From the NCBI GenBank assembly GCA_949316235.1, contig OX438742.1:31502853-31566852 (forward strand): DNA of 64,000 nt, in the 5' to 3' direction. The first letter of the stretch is position 1. Each line of letters starts with the position of its first letter. Under the pieces are notes generated by a model. The model made no database searches, was not told the origin of the DNA, and worked only from the letters and a program-made list of their open reading frames with translations. Positions 35,601-45,183 of this stretch are shown piece by piece. Origin of the DNA: Oegoconia quadripuncta (lineage: Eukaryota > Arthropoda > Insecta > Lepidoptera > Autostichidae). The position numbers and the translations under genes are program-made.

Positions 35601-36706
35601 TACTACGTCAAAATAAAGACAGGAAAATTTTATTTAGAATAACTGTGTGATATGATACGAAATTATATTAAGTATATTTATGCCAAACAAAAATCACATC
35701 ATATAAATGAAATTAGATGATACAATATGAAATTAGACATGTTTTTATATTAAATATAACACACTCTGGCTACTTATATATATTCGTAGGTATAGCGCAA
35801 AGTGTTGGCAGCCTATAGTGGTTTAGTGGCCGGTGGTAGTCAGATAGCCTTACTCTAGATTTTACAGCGTCACCGGGCGGGGAGGTAGTAGTAGTAGGTG
35901 GCCGTATATCTGTGGCCGTTAATCGCTTATTTTTGCATATAACGTGGTCGAGGGTAGTGACCAATAGAGGTTTACCTTTAGCGCTGCGCCTGTGCCTCAA
36001 TAGTTGATAGATTATATGTATTGCCAACAGAATCAAGGCTTGTCGCGTGGCGGTGTTATGCGCAGTACTAGCATGGTGTGCGCTCGGGGCACGTTCGGCG
36101 CCCGCTCAGCTCTGCGCTGGCGCGGCAGAGGATGATCCGCGCGCCGCAAGGTTCTGTCAAGCACTCAACACTTTCTTGGAGTTATATGCCGAAGCCGCAG
36201 GTGAACAGGTGCCAGAATATCAAGGTTAGTCACTTCCTTTACCTAGGCATTAATTGTACCTAAATGTGCGTTATTAAATAAGGGCAATCTTTAAGATTTC
36301 CAGTCTCAATGGAAAATAAAGATAGATTTCCAAATTCCTTAGTCAGACATCTCCAAGCTACGAGTGCTATGTACATACTTACTGGCCTCTTTAATAAATT
36401 TTTTAAACGAATTATAAAAGAGTCTTGTTATCTTCAAGAGCAGTGTAAATAGGCATCACCTGAGACCGCGGGCTTTGACTACATTTGGCCCTCGTCACTT
36501 GTTAGTCAAACGCGTATTCAGTTAATTATAAAAAGAGTATTTTACACATGCGATGAGCGGGTAATAGTAAAGGTCTTTCAATTATCCATGACTATGAAAC
36601 ACTATTACTTTCAGCCCTGGTTCGCGACTACCCGCAGTTGCTGGACACTGGCATGAAGAGACAAGATGTGGTGCACTCGTTCCTGCGTTTCGGGCGCCGG
36701 CGCTGA
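14624..36706 (+). CDS. Ms: Myosuppressin precursor (3 coding exons)
   Basis: The coding exons are 14624-14634, 36031-36224 and 36615-36706, totalling 297 nt, which gives 98 residues plus stop. All junctions are GT..AG and the phases agree. The precursor begins MSVGIKACRVAVLCAVLAWC, a signal peptide with a probable cut after GARS. A spacer follows with two cysteines (QLC, RFC), then MKR, then QDVVHSFLRFG, then RRR and stop. The peptide after the KR site is Manduca-type FLRFamide I (pGlu-DVVHSFLRF-amide, known from lepidopterans). Its N-terminal Gln cyclises and its Gly donates the amide. It acts through G-protein-coupled myosuppressin receptors to inhibit visceral muscle and gut activity. Precursor length and layout (one peptide at the very end) match the family. 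The first intron is about 21.4 kb. Confidence 0.95.
15950..16077 (+). mobile_element. LINE 3' tail
   Basis: The sequence TTGTAAGATTATAATTGTTT, then GGACACAGTCCGAAATAAAT, ends in a (TATTG)n repeat. This is, from memory, the usual 3' end of a common lepidopteran LINE. Only the untranslated tail is present. Confidence 0.5.
17145..17210. repeat. AT dinucleotide-rich low-complexity tract
   Basis: A run of TATAATATAGTATATTATTA type followed by (TA)n. It is self-complementary and probably unstable. Confidence 0.8.
17498..17562 (+). repeat. Short dispersed repeat (family Y, copy 1)
   Basis: AACGTCACGATCTTTATCCC, then GTGGTGGTCAGAGTAATCCC. The same phrase recurs at 29155-29205 and 30190-30250. It resembles a phrase common in lepidopteran genomes (GTCACGCCTTTATCCC..GGGGTAGGCAGAG). 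Confidence 0.6.
17890..18250. other. GC-rich island inside Ms intron 1, unidentified
   Basis: About 350 bases with markedly higher GC than the neighbourhood, rich in CG dinucleotides (CCTCCTCCGCGCGGAGAGG, GCGCCGCTGCGGACAGCTGAG, TGGCCGCGCTTCGGTGACGC). Both strands have open frames of 75-100 codons here simply because stops are rare. No domain is recognised. It could be an old transposon body or a regulatory element. Confidence 0.4.
19090..19815. mobile_element. Diverged long inverted-repeat element
   Basis: The left arm (about 19137-19440) and right arm (about 19520-19785) are reverse complements over most of their length, with indels. Shared blocks include TAGTGCTGAAATAGTGCC / CTGCTGAAATAGTGCC; TTTAAATGAGCATTCT / TTTTAATGAGCATTCT; CGTGTTGCTGAAATCCTCATT / CGTGTTGCTCGAATCCTCGTT; TTGATTATAATTATATCCCT / ATGATTATAATTTATATCCCT; and GACGGACATTTTGT in both. 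Weaker similarity continues outward to about 19090 and 19815. No protein is encoded. It is either one foldback-type transposon or two copies head to head. Confidence 0.75.
21052..21367 (-). mobile_element. tRNA-derived SINE, Metulj-like, full length with TSD
   Basis: On the minus strand the head (to 21367) has A box GTGGCTCAGAGG and B box GGTTCGAATCC. A short AAATT repeat follows. The body then has the phrases found across lepidopteran SINEs of this type: GCATGCCTGAG; CAAAGGCGTGTGAAGTACCC; TGGGCCAGCGTGGCGGACTA; GGAGGCCTTTATCCC; and TTGATGAT-type tail sequence. A 14-bp direct repeat TTATTTAATTAATT flanks it exactly at 21038-21051 and 21368-21381, the expected target-site duplication. The family name is from memory. 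Confidence 0.85.
23300..23430 (-). repeat. Dispersed repeat (family X), single-unit copy
   Basis: This is the reverse complement of the repeat at 3190-3470. It has GGCGCCATGTTGGATTTTTT, then ACCATAAAATGTATC, ACCAAGACGAATC, GACACCATGCACTTTGAAAT and CGGTCAAGCC. The ACACCATGCACTT core occurs once here and seven times in the other copy. Confidence 0.75.
25240..25470. repeat. Possible distant relative of family X
   Basis: It shares a GGCGCCATGTTGG phrase and a CTACAGCCTAAA phrase (tail-type ACTACAG) with family X, and has GACGTCATGATAAACCCAA, then ATGGCGGACGCTAGCAGCC. The relation is uncertain; it could be a separate dispersed repeat. Confidence 0.3.
29155..29205 (+). repeat. Short dispersed repeat (family Y, copy 2)
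   Basis: CCTTTATCCCATATGGGGTGG, then TCAGGGATATCCCAAAGATTA. It matches the copies at 17498 and 30190. Confidence 0.6.
30095..30165 (+). mobile_element. SINE family B fragment
   Basis: GCTACCACCTTCTCGTCTAAG, then CCGTCAAGCGGCAATGTTGAT corresponds to the middle of the fuller copy at 32525-32865. Confidence 0.55.
30190..30250 (+). repeat. Short dispersed repeat (family Y, copy 3)
   Basis: AACGTCACGACCTTTATCCC, then AAATGGGGTGGTCAGAGATA. It is nearly the same as the copy at 17498. Confidence 0.65.
30485..30633. mobile_element. PIF/Harbinger-like MITE, 149 bp, TTA target duplication
   Basis: The ends are imperfect inverted repeats of about 50 bp, with GGCCCGTATTACAGAATGTT on the left and the complement of GGCCCTTATTTCAGAATGTT on the right, continuing through CTCAAGC..AGATCT. 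TTA flanks it on both sides (30482-30484 and 30634-30636). GGCC-type termini with a TTA duplication are typical of the PIF/Harbinger group. There is no coding capacity. Confidence 0.8.
32525..32865 (+). mobile_element. SINE family B, near full length
   Basis: A B-box-like phrase (GGTCGCGGGAACGATCC) near 32575 is followed by a body with TGGCTGGCTACCACCATCTT, TATCTAAATCTGCCGCCAAG, GTCAGAGATAAGATAGCCAG, and TTCGACCTCATCTTCACTTA..CATCAGGTG. It ends in a poly-A run at about 32850. Parts recur at 30095, 46080 (minus) and 55455. I do not assign a published name. Confidence 0.65.
34801..34832. repeat. Perfect 14-bp hairpin
   Basis: AATATGCGAAATAG at 34801-34814 pairs exactly with CTATTTCGCATATT at 34819-34832 around a GGCA loop. 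Confidence 0.9.
34967..35011. repeat. Perfect 16-bp hairpin
   Basis: ATTTAAGTTATATAGT at 34967-34982 is the exact reverse complement of 34996-35011, with a 13-nt loop. It lies 134 bp from the hairpin at 34801. Confidence 0.9.
36031..36224 (+). CDS. Ms: Ms coding exon 2
   Basis: Acceptor TTGCCAACAG before AATC; donor GTTAGT after CAAG. It encodes the rest of the signal peptide and the cysteine-containing spacer (RFCQALNTFLELYAEAAGEQ, then VPEYQ). It ends one base into an Ala codon. Confidence 0.93.
36615..36706 (+). CDS. Ms: Ms coding exon 3 with the mature peptide
   Basis: Acceptor TTACTTTCAG. The frame reads ALVRDYPQLLDTG, then MKR, the peptide QDVVHSFLRFG at 36662-36694, RRR, then TGA at 36704-36706. 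The dibasic KR upstream and the Arg run downstream are prohormone-convertase sites. Confidence 0.97.
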
Positions 36707-37221
36707 CGCGTCCCGCTGCAGCCGCGCGCTCGTCGCACCACCGCCACGATTCCGCTACCCAACCACATCAACGAGGCTTGAAATTAACCCAATAATTTTT
36801 CACCCTTTACACCTTAATCCATATATTTCACTATTTTGAAATGTATCTAGAAGTGTGAGGAAGGGTTATTTAGGTTATTTCGTCCAAAACATCATATTAA
36901 TAAAATTTTTGAAAGTTTCCTTGTGTATTAGATGTTATAGTTTTTAAAATTAAATGTCCGAATAACATGGTATCCGCACACTGCAAATAAAAATCTTAAT
37001 GCGTGACGTCAAGATATCGGCGTAAACCTCTCTCTCCAAATTTAATATATAGCAAAATGTAAGTTAGATTAATAATAAAGAGTACCTAGTTACTTATTGC
37101 TAAAAGTATTATAGTTGTAAGTGATGAAATTAATTACAATCTTGTTGTCAACATTTTTGTCGCATTTCATTTTATAATAAGTAAAGACTATTTAAATATT
37201 ATGATGTTTTAAATAAATAAA
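36707..37221 (+). terminator. Ms: Ms 3' UTR with candidate polyadenylation signals
   Basis: AATAAA occurs at 36986-36991, 37074-37079 and twice at 37212-37221. Which one is used cannot be decided from sequence alone. Confidence 0.55.
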
Positions 37222-37867
37222 CATTTATGACAAGCTTAGCGATTTTTATCTCACTATGATTTTTTCTCTTCTTCACCACTACCTAATTCCTCTGTCTTCT
37301 TATTAGATCAAATTTATAGATTAGGTACGACAAATAACATAAAGAGTACCGCCGACAGTTACGAGCAATTTTTCTTTACATATCTTTACAATTTTTCTTG
37401 ATAATTGTGAATTATCTGACTGTGAATCTGACAGAACAATTACTGCTGTCCTCAACCCCTCGGTTGATTGAAATAATCTATATTTTCGCCTTTCGACAGT
37501 CAGTAGAGTCGTCCTATTTACCCGTGATCCCTGTAATAGTCTCCTGAAGGGGCCGCGGGTACAACTATGAGTTTTCAATCCTATTTGTATACGTTACAAA
37601 GTAGCACAAAGTTTCATGGTTCAATTAATATGAAAGTCTACACGTTAAAACAGCCGTTAATTCTCAATTTTATCGCCGACAAAATCCATTAATTGATTGA
37701 CTTGTAAGACTGTTCACGTTAAGCTTCGTAAGGCTTACTTTAGTAACTTATTAGTAATCTGTGGTAAGGCGTAGTAAGGAATTTAATAACATATAAAGCA
37801 CGTTTAGCATGGCCTAGGTGTTACAACAAAAATACAACACGGCGAACAATAAGGGTCATGACACATT
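37222..37867. other. Intergenic sequence
   Basis: No gene or repeat is recognised. Confidence 0.4.
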
Positions 37868-38425
37868 AATCTTGACACGGCTGTCCATACAAAAAGCGTT
37901 TGTAATGTGATGTTGTACGAATCCTTTCGCATCGACGACATGGCGAACATGAGTGAGACTGACCAGCGATCGATCGACAACGGACATCGATGTCCGTTGT
38001 CGATCGATCGCTATTCTGTATCGATGTGCCAAGATGAGCACAACCGCTTCTAGGTTCAAATGGCGGCCAGGTGAGGTGTTTGTATGCTGTTTGTAACGAT
38101 TCGGCTGCATACGGTGCTGTACAGCTGGGCTCATCTTGGCACGGCCACCATAACCAAATGGAAATCTGACTACAGAAAATTAGTCGCTAATTATCGAAAT
38201 TTGTCGGTCCGCCGTTTAGAAGATACAGGGGTGTACCGATTTCGGCCACCTCGTATCTTACAACAAGCGAAGATCTGATAACAACAACAATTAGTCTATA
38301 GTTTGTCGAACCAAGTCACAAAAAAAAAACAGAATCTGATGTTACGCCGTTTAAAAGATATAGGGGGTTATTGATGGCCATGTCAAGATGAACGCTCATC
38401 GACTGGTCCTAGCGAAGATCTGAGC
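37868..38425. repeat. Nested inverted and direct repeats
   Basis: GTGCCAAGATGAGC (38026-38039) and its exact complement GCTCATCTTGGCAC (38129-38142) form an inner pair. ATCTTGACACGGCTG near 37868 and GGCCATGTCAAGATGAA near 38378 form an outer, imperfect pair. A diverged direct duplication of about 160 bp offset is also seen: CCGCCGTTTAGAAGATACAG..AGCGAAGATCTGATA versus ACGCCGTTTAAAAGATATAG..AGCGAAGATCTGAGC. No coding sequence. Confidence 0.6.
37965..38012. repeat. Perfect 48-bp palindrome with no spacer
   Basis: The left half AGCGATCGATCGACAACGGA + CATC meets its exact complement at the centre, ending GATCGATCGCT at 38012. There is no central unpaired base. Confidence 0.95.
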
Positions 38426-38867
38426 ATTTTGTCGGCATTGCTCACAAAACACCAGCATTTATCTTTGCTGTTGTTGTCAGCTATTATATGACGAGAAACA
38501 TCAACTTCTTTTTCGTATGGAAATAGTAGGTACCTAGATATATACAGTGTATGTATACAGTACAGATAACGACTGCAAAGACAAATGTATATTATACAAT
38601 CGCGTACTATGAATTGAATGAATAAAGGAATGCAAAAAACGGAGCATGTGTGGATGCAAGCTTATAATATTAGTCGCCGATATTTTCCATATATAGTATT
38701 GGTATATGTAGATATCTCGCAGCCGAATGGTTAAATTTACTTAAAAAAATTATTAGGCATTCAATTAAATAACTATGTATGGCAGACATTTCCAGCATTA
38801 TAGAAAATTGCAATACATGGGGCCCCCCTCGGCAGTGTCACATTCACATGGAAACCTAACACAACCA

Positions 38868-39400
38868 GGGGACCAATCGCGTTATTTTACAACGGTTTTA
38901 CCGTTCGAACGGAACGTTTTTGGTTTTCGTTTAGGTTTAGTTTGGTTGATGTAAAAAATGCTATGGCGCTATTTTTTTAACGATGATATAGTTGACGCTA
39001 GCAAACTAAAACCAAACTCAAAATATTTAGAGCTAACCACGAGTATTAAAAAATAACTACTTTAATTTCCGTCTAAATGATTAGCGCGATACGAAATGCG
39101 CTTAACGTAACGTTTTTGGTTATGGATTAGGCTTGGTAATGTCGTTCACACTTAGCGCGAACGGTCCCTAGGGCACAGAATTAATATAGTACTGGGGACC
39201 AATCGCGCTATTTTACAACGGTTTTACCATTCGAACGGAACGTGTTTGGTTTTCGTTTAGCTTTAGTTGAGCTGATGTAAAAAATGGCATGGCGCTATTT
39301 TTTGTGAACGGTTATATCGTTTACGTTATTAAGGTAAAACCAAACCCAAAACGTTTCGAGCTATTAAAAAAAACAGGTTAATTTCCGTTCAAATTATTAT
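38868..39400. repeat. Diverged tandem duplication, 326-bp period
   Basis: Copy 1 (38868-39080) and copy 2 (39194-39400) both begin GGGGACCAATCGCG and share TATTTTACAACGGTTTTACC, TTCGAACGGAACG, TTTGGTTTTCGTTTAG, ATGGCGCTATTTTTT and TTAATTTCCGT. The A-rich 3' tail of the LINE at 39401 abuts copy 2. Confidence 0.8.
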
Positions 39401-41040
39401 TTTTTTTTATTTTTTTTTTTATGATTGGATTCGCGTTTGACCACAATCTCACCTGATGGAAAGTGACGATGTGGTCGGAGATGAAGCACGCGATCTCAGT
39501 AAATGCCTATTCACTCTGCTCTTGAAGATCCCAAGGTTGTAGGATTCAGGAAAGACTGCCGCCGGAAGGGAGTTCCATGCCTTGGTTGTTCGGATGATGA
39601 ATGAAGAATCGAACTTCTTAGTGCGAATGTTCGGTATATTAACTATAAACGGGTGGAATCCCTCCCCACGCCTAGTGGTCCGAAGATGGAAGGGTGACGG
39701 TGGAATAAGATTATGTAATTCTAACGCACACTCCCCGAAATGTATCCTGTAAAAAACTGAGAGACAAGCGACTTTGCGACGGTGTTCAAGACTCTGCAAT
39801 TTAGCAGTGATTGAACTATCACCTATAAGTCTCATGGCACGTCGTTCCACAGAATCGAGTGCAGCTAGTTGGTACTTGGCTGAACCATCCCAGAGGTGAC
39901 AGCAGTATTCCATGCACGAGCGGACCTGAGCCTGGTAAAGCACCAAAAGTTTTTTTGGTGTGAAATATCGCCTGACCTTAAGGAGAATGCCAAGCTTCTT
40001 AGCCGCTGTTTTTGCGTTCGATTCTATGGAGCGCCCAAAATTTAGGTTGGAGGTTAACTGAATGCCCAAAAGATTGAGGTGGTCGGAGATTGGTACGGAT
40101 ACATCCCGGAAAGTCGGAGTCAGGTCGAATGGACTCCGTTTGCTGGTGAACAGACACGCCTGTGTTTTGGTGGCATTGAATTTGACTAGATTGGCGTCGC
40201 CCCAATCGGATACCTACCGTCTTTAATGCCAAATTCATGCGCTCAACCATGGACCCCCTAAGTGAACGGATATCTTCACCTCTGGACTGTGGACCGGACG
40301 TATATCTCTCCGTAATTGTGGTGTCGTCTGCATACCCAGAAGTTCCGGGTTGAAGCAGATCGTTGATGTGCAGTAAAAAGTGAGTTGCGGAGAGAACTGA
40401 ACCTTGAGGTACCCCGGCATTAATAGCCAATAGGTCAGATGAGCAGCCGTCGATGACTACCTGAATCGACCGTTCTCTCAGAAAATCAGATATCCAAGTA
40501 CACAGTCCAGAGGGAATTCCAAAGGAAGGAAGCTTACTTAAGAGTCCGGTATGCCAGACCCTGTCAAAAGCCTTAGATATGTCGAGAGAAACAGCAAGAG
40601 CTTCGCCATGCTTCGCTATGGCTTCTCCCCAGCAGTGTGTAGTAAACACTAGCAGATCGCCGGTTGATCGGTTTCGTCGAAGGCCGTAATGCCGATCACT
40701 AAGTAGATCACAGTCTTCGAGATACGCCAGCAACCTGTTGTTTATTACACGCTCCATAATTTTGGAAAGTATGGAGGTGATTGCAATGGGTCTGTAGTTG
40801 ACAGGGTCCGCACGACTACCCTTTTTGGGCACTGGTTGTACATTAGCAAGCTTCCAGCATTTAGGAACTTGACCCGTTTTAGGGAGAGTCGGAACAGGCG
40901 TGTCAAGATAGGAGACAACTCAGGAGCACAGTGCCTCAAAACGATGGCCGGAATCCCATCAGGACCCCTTATTCACGTCCAGAGTGCGAATTATCTTAAG
41001 CACCTGCCTTTGGTGAATGCGTACCTCTGGCATCGTACAT
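39401..41040 (-). mobile_element. LINE (jockey/CR1-like) reverse transcriptase and 3' end, inactive
   Basis: On the minus strand the frame reads RTLDVNKG, then PDGIPAIVLRHCAPELSPIL, KKGSRADPVNYRPIAITSIL, LSDRHYGLRRNRSTGDLLVF, AVSLDISKAFDRVWHTGLLS, INAGVPQGSVLSATHFLLHI and GYADDTTITE. RT motifs A (LDISKAFD) and C (YADD) are intact. The tail LLVLYQAQVRSCMEYCCHLW, then RIHFGECALELHNLIPPSPF is the standard LINE C-terminus. At least three frameshifts (near 40870, near 40190-40240 and near 40970) and a missing 5' half show it is dead. The 3' UTR runs to an A-rich tail at about 39401-39420. Confidence 0.85.
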
Positions 41041-41534
41041 TCACAGCGAGGTATATAAACATTGAATAACATTTTACATGTAACAATATTGTACTTCTTT
41101 GATCATTTCGGGGAAATTTCTGCGAAATTACGTCAGAGGTATTAGCTATAAGTACTTTTTAGTAATTATGTGCCTATTATAACGTAGTTGCCCTAGAGAC
41201 TAAAGAAAAACAACAGTGACATTCTTGAGAAAAATTATAGTTGTTGTTACGATATCTTTCTTTTAATAAGTCTTCCCTAACTCCAGAAATATTAGCCTTA
41301 ACAAGAGGCACATAGGAACCATTAAATATATTGTTTGATACAAACATCGATCAGACATGACTCATACATCATGTAATAAAAATAATTTTATAATTGCAGG
41401 TTATTTGTCGAAATATTCACTTGCTTTTTGGTAAAGGCATTTGTTTCACAAATTATTAGTAGCAGTAGTAGCTTAACAATAAAAGTAAAACACGTTTTTG
41501 AAATAATATTTTTTGCTCTGTACGCATTGAAGAG

Positions 41535-41582
41535 CGGTGTTTTCTAACACAAGTATGTTTTGATACTTACCAGAAAACACCG
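41535..41582. repeat. Hairpin with nested stem
   Basis: CGGTGTTTTCT (41535-41545) pairs with AGAAAACACCG (41572-41582). Inside it AAGTAT pairs with ATACTT around GTTTTG. Confidence 0.85.
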
Positions 41583-41710
41583 TCCACTGTTTAGTGTAAG
41601 CAAACTTGAGAATGAAATAAACTATTTTTATTTATTTTAAAAGTTGGACATCATAATTTAGTACGGGACGCAAGGAATGTCTGAAGTTATGCAAATATTT
41701 TAGATTTTTC

Positions 41711-41743
41711 CTTCTGCTAAGAATCCTTTATTCTTAGCAGAAG
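41711..41743. repeat. Perfect 14-bp hairpin
   Basis: CTTCTGCTAAGAAT at 41711-41724 is the exact complement of 41730-41743, with a 5-nt loop; A/T-rich bases extend the pairing outward. Confidence 0.9.
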
Positions 41744-44700
41744 AAAAAATCCGAAGTTAGAGCCGTCCGAAGTTGTTTTCGTTAGAGAATAGACCCCCTG
41801 CTCCTTAATCGGTCGATCGGCGTAGTGCGTACTTAGTGTGATACTTTTCAATCCGCAATGTGCGAAAGGAGTGGAGCTTAAAAGATCCGTCGAGAGGGAT
41901 ATCTCAATTCTATTTAGAGACGAATATAAGAATGTAAGTTTGGCAAGTACAGGTTAAATAAAACGGACAATTTTAAGAAGACTGATGTTTAATAAATAGT
42001 TTTATAGTTATGATATAGGACCAAATAAACATTACAATACAACATGTCCACGTCACGCATTCGTTTCTTCTAAAAATGCTGTAGATAAACGGCTTACAAA
42101 TCAAAGCAATGGAGCCAACTGTCAACACTAAAATGAAAAGTGAATTGTGTAATCGACTCCACTCGCTAAAAGGCAACCTCCAAAGGCAAATTCTAAGAAA
42201 AAGCTTTGGGTTTATTTGACATACATACACAATTACTTTGAAATATTTCTTTGCCATGAATTTGTTACATAACATACTGTCCAACACTTTCCCAGTTACT
42301 TGAAAAGTTATAGGTAAAGACCGCACAAACCCCCAAAAATTCGTCAATGCGGTTTGTGATACATAAACAATGAGTTTAGCGTTTGACCTCACATTATCTA
42401 AAGTAAAAATGGGGCAGAAATAGTGACTGGTATACACTGCCTAACTTTTTCTGGTGTTTTCTTATCTATCTTATCGGTACATAAAACTGTCTTATAAAAC
42501 AGTAGCATTAACTGCTAGGGTAAACTAATCCTGGTGGTAGTACGAAACTCCAGACTGTGTTCACTTTGTAATTAAAAATGTAATTATACTCCATTCTTTG
42601 TTCGGTACAAAATAAATTTGCGGATGTTTAACTTGAATAATTGCTGTGACTACGGGTGCCATTAGCAACCTAAGACTTAGTAATAGGAAATCTTTGTTAG
42701 TACAGTCCATTTTCGCGATTCTATGCAATCTCTAGATATGTAATCTATAGATAGATTAATAAAAGGCAATATCCTGACTGACTCAAAGATCATCGCACAT
42801 CCCAAAGTGTGGACCGCTGTTGATGACAGTTGAGGTGAATGTCCACTTCTAATAGGATCAAAGGGGAATAAATATTTCAAACAATAAAGAATGTCTGTCT
42901 AAGGAGATTAGAAAAATGAAAATTGGTTGTAGACTCTACCGTGTGGCAATAAATAAACACGCATTTCATCATTTCTTCGCAATTCCTTCCTAACAACAAC
43001 AAAAAATCTTTAAAGGTTATTTAATGGCGATAGTTAAACAAAGTAGAAGGCACTGGCGGCATTTGAAAAAAAAACAGCGATATTATTTGATTTTCCGAAA
43101 TAAAAATTGACGTCTGTTAGCGAATTATCGTCAGTTGATAAGAGCCCTACCAAAAAGCTGTGTCATTTTATCAACTAACAAGTCACAAACGTCCTACGGA
43201 TATGTAAGAGCATACAAGCACCATTAATGTTTAATAAATTATAAAAACTTTGTGAAGAGGATTTCCTGAATTGGAATCATTCGTGACTCAGTCAAATCGG
43301 GATACAAATCCACCAAACCCAACTCAGCTTCCTCTCTCAAAATCCTCTTTTAGCAAGACGACGTTATTTCCCCGCCGTGGGTATGAAATACTGCTGATTT
43401 ATACTGCTGTTTATTGCTTTGATTTGCAAGTGATTCGTAAATAATATTTGAACCAATTATTCACGAAACTGCCCACTATATTAAAAAACCACATGTAAAA
43501 TAACAATATAATTTTTTACATTTAATTATTTCACATGATTTAATTACATTATTAACTATTATTTTACATGTGCTTTTGAAAACAGTGCTTCAGGCTTATT
43601 TGGCGACAATAAACTAATGAATTTAAAAGGTAAATTCGATAGGTAGTTGATATTTGCGAGATGCGCTAAAATTACGATAATTATTTTTATAGGGATGGTA
43701 TATTTTAACAATGTATGTAAGAACAGATATTATAATAAGTATGGAAAAAGAACATTAGAGGATTAAAACAAATAGTTACACGAGAATTGACGACGAATTT
43801 TCCATTGCAGCATCGCTTCTATCTAATACATTTTGACAAATGCGGTGTCAATTGGTTAGTTTTTGTCAAAGTATTAGTATGTCTACAATGTCCACGGCTG
43901 TCTAATTAGTTGATTAAAATATAATGCTCATTGAGGTATATAAGAAATTTGTAGCACCATTTACATATACAAATAAACGTGGTCACACTTCTTATGTCAT
44001 GGAGCAAGTGAGATGGTCAAGCATTACATATTTTTATACCGTTAACATCGAAAAGCTTACTGCTATGATACACTTTTACAAAATATCGTAGTATAATGCG
44101 TTGACATCGCGTATAACGATCAATCACTTGAACTATAACATACACTTATATATTATATACAATATCCTTATGATTTTTGTATCATTGATTACATTTATCA
44201 CAACAAATTTAAGTACAAAACGCAAGTAAAAATTATTATACTGTTGATATTGGTGGCAAGAATAATAAATATCCCTAAAATAAAACGAGTTAACAAACAT
44301 ACCAATATAACATTTGGATTTATAATGGAGAGCAAAATTTCTTGGCTATGTTAGAACAATATGAGGAACTAAAATATATTTAAAGTAATTGACTATTTTA
44401 TCACACAAGCAACGTCACGTACATTAGTTGACTATCCGTATTTAATACTCAGTGTGACAGTGAATTTTACCTTCAAACTGACGATATGTAGTAAAATATT
44501 ATTAATTCATGTATCAGATTTGCTTTAGCGTTTCAGTGAAGAAAAGCGTCATGAAAATAATGAGAATTCGGATGCATGTGGTGTAAGCAAAAATTGCGGA
44601 CAATCCGCATTTGGTCCGCATGATGGACTATGGTATTTAAGTAAAGGCCTGGTACAACAGACGTTTATAGGCTGCTCAACTTGTTAAAGCGTTTAGGGAT

Positions 44701-45132
44701 TCGCAAAACCATGACTAATTCGAAGGTACCCGTAAGTCGACTAATGTACGTAGTTTATGTTTAAGTATTCTAAAAATAATTCTGTCATGCATAACTTTAT
44801 TACACCTATTTGAAACGCGAAGTAAATTAAATAAACGTACAATACTTGATTACTTAGAACTAGAAATAGTTGATGTTAAAATATATAGAAAACATCAAAG
44901 GTTGTTTGTAATTTAACAGTCTCTCTATTACATTTCTCAATACTAAATTGTTTAAAAGTACATATCATTCAGTACGCCAAGTTGTGATATAATTACTGAG
45001 CTATTAATTAGTAGGCATTCGACTTCGTACATCTTTGTATGATTACAATAAAACATTAATGCGTTCATAGTGTTATATACAGAATCAGTTGGAACTTCAT
45101 CGTGTAAGGATCCAGTCTTGATATTACATTGC

Positions 45133-45183
45133 TTAATAAGTGATGTGGACCACGTCCCCACCCACCGAAAGAAGACACTGACC
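45133..45183 (-). CDS. C2CD5: C2CD5 last coding exon (51 nt)
   Basis: Acceptor TACCTATTTACAG. Encodes GQCLLSVGGDVVHITY then TAA. It matches the human QCLINVSGDAVVF segment, but the protein ends about 30 residues sooner. It is too short for ORF finding and was located by family pattern and phase. Confidence 0.9.
   Translation of the reverse strand, partial: GQCLLSVGGDVVHITY

Larger units (their letters stand above)
14635..36030 (+). other. Ms intron 1 (21.4 kb), repeat-rich
   Basis: No other gene is recognised inside. Besides items listed separately, it holds weak SINE-like scraps at about 26640-26770 and a short GC-rich patch at about 26925-26975. A small frame at about 25680-25850 (VLEKELHRALRLMR) may be a repeat relic. 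The rest is AT-rich sequence with many short chance ORFs. Confidence 0.75.
41041..45132. other. Intergenic region between the two genes' 3' ends
   Basis: No gene is recognised. Besides the hairpins listed separately, ACATGTAAAATAA at 43491-43503 has its exact complement at 43559-43571, a possible short MITE. AATAAA on the minus strand (44796-44801) is a candidate polyadenylation signal for C2CD5, about 330 nt past its stop. Confidence 0.45.

Noticed and set aside
36078..36263. Alternative frame ORF over Ms exon 2
   Set aside because: It is a shadow of the GC-rich signal-peptide exon; the other frame gives the known neuropeptide precursor with correct junctions.
41973..42437. 154-codon minus-strand ORF with two hydrophobic stretches
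   Set aside because: The hydrophobic stretches could suggest membrane segments, but AT-rich chance frames give the same. There is no family resemblance and no supporting gene context.
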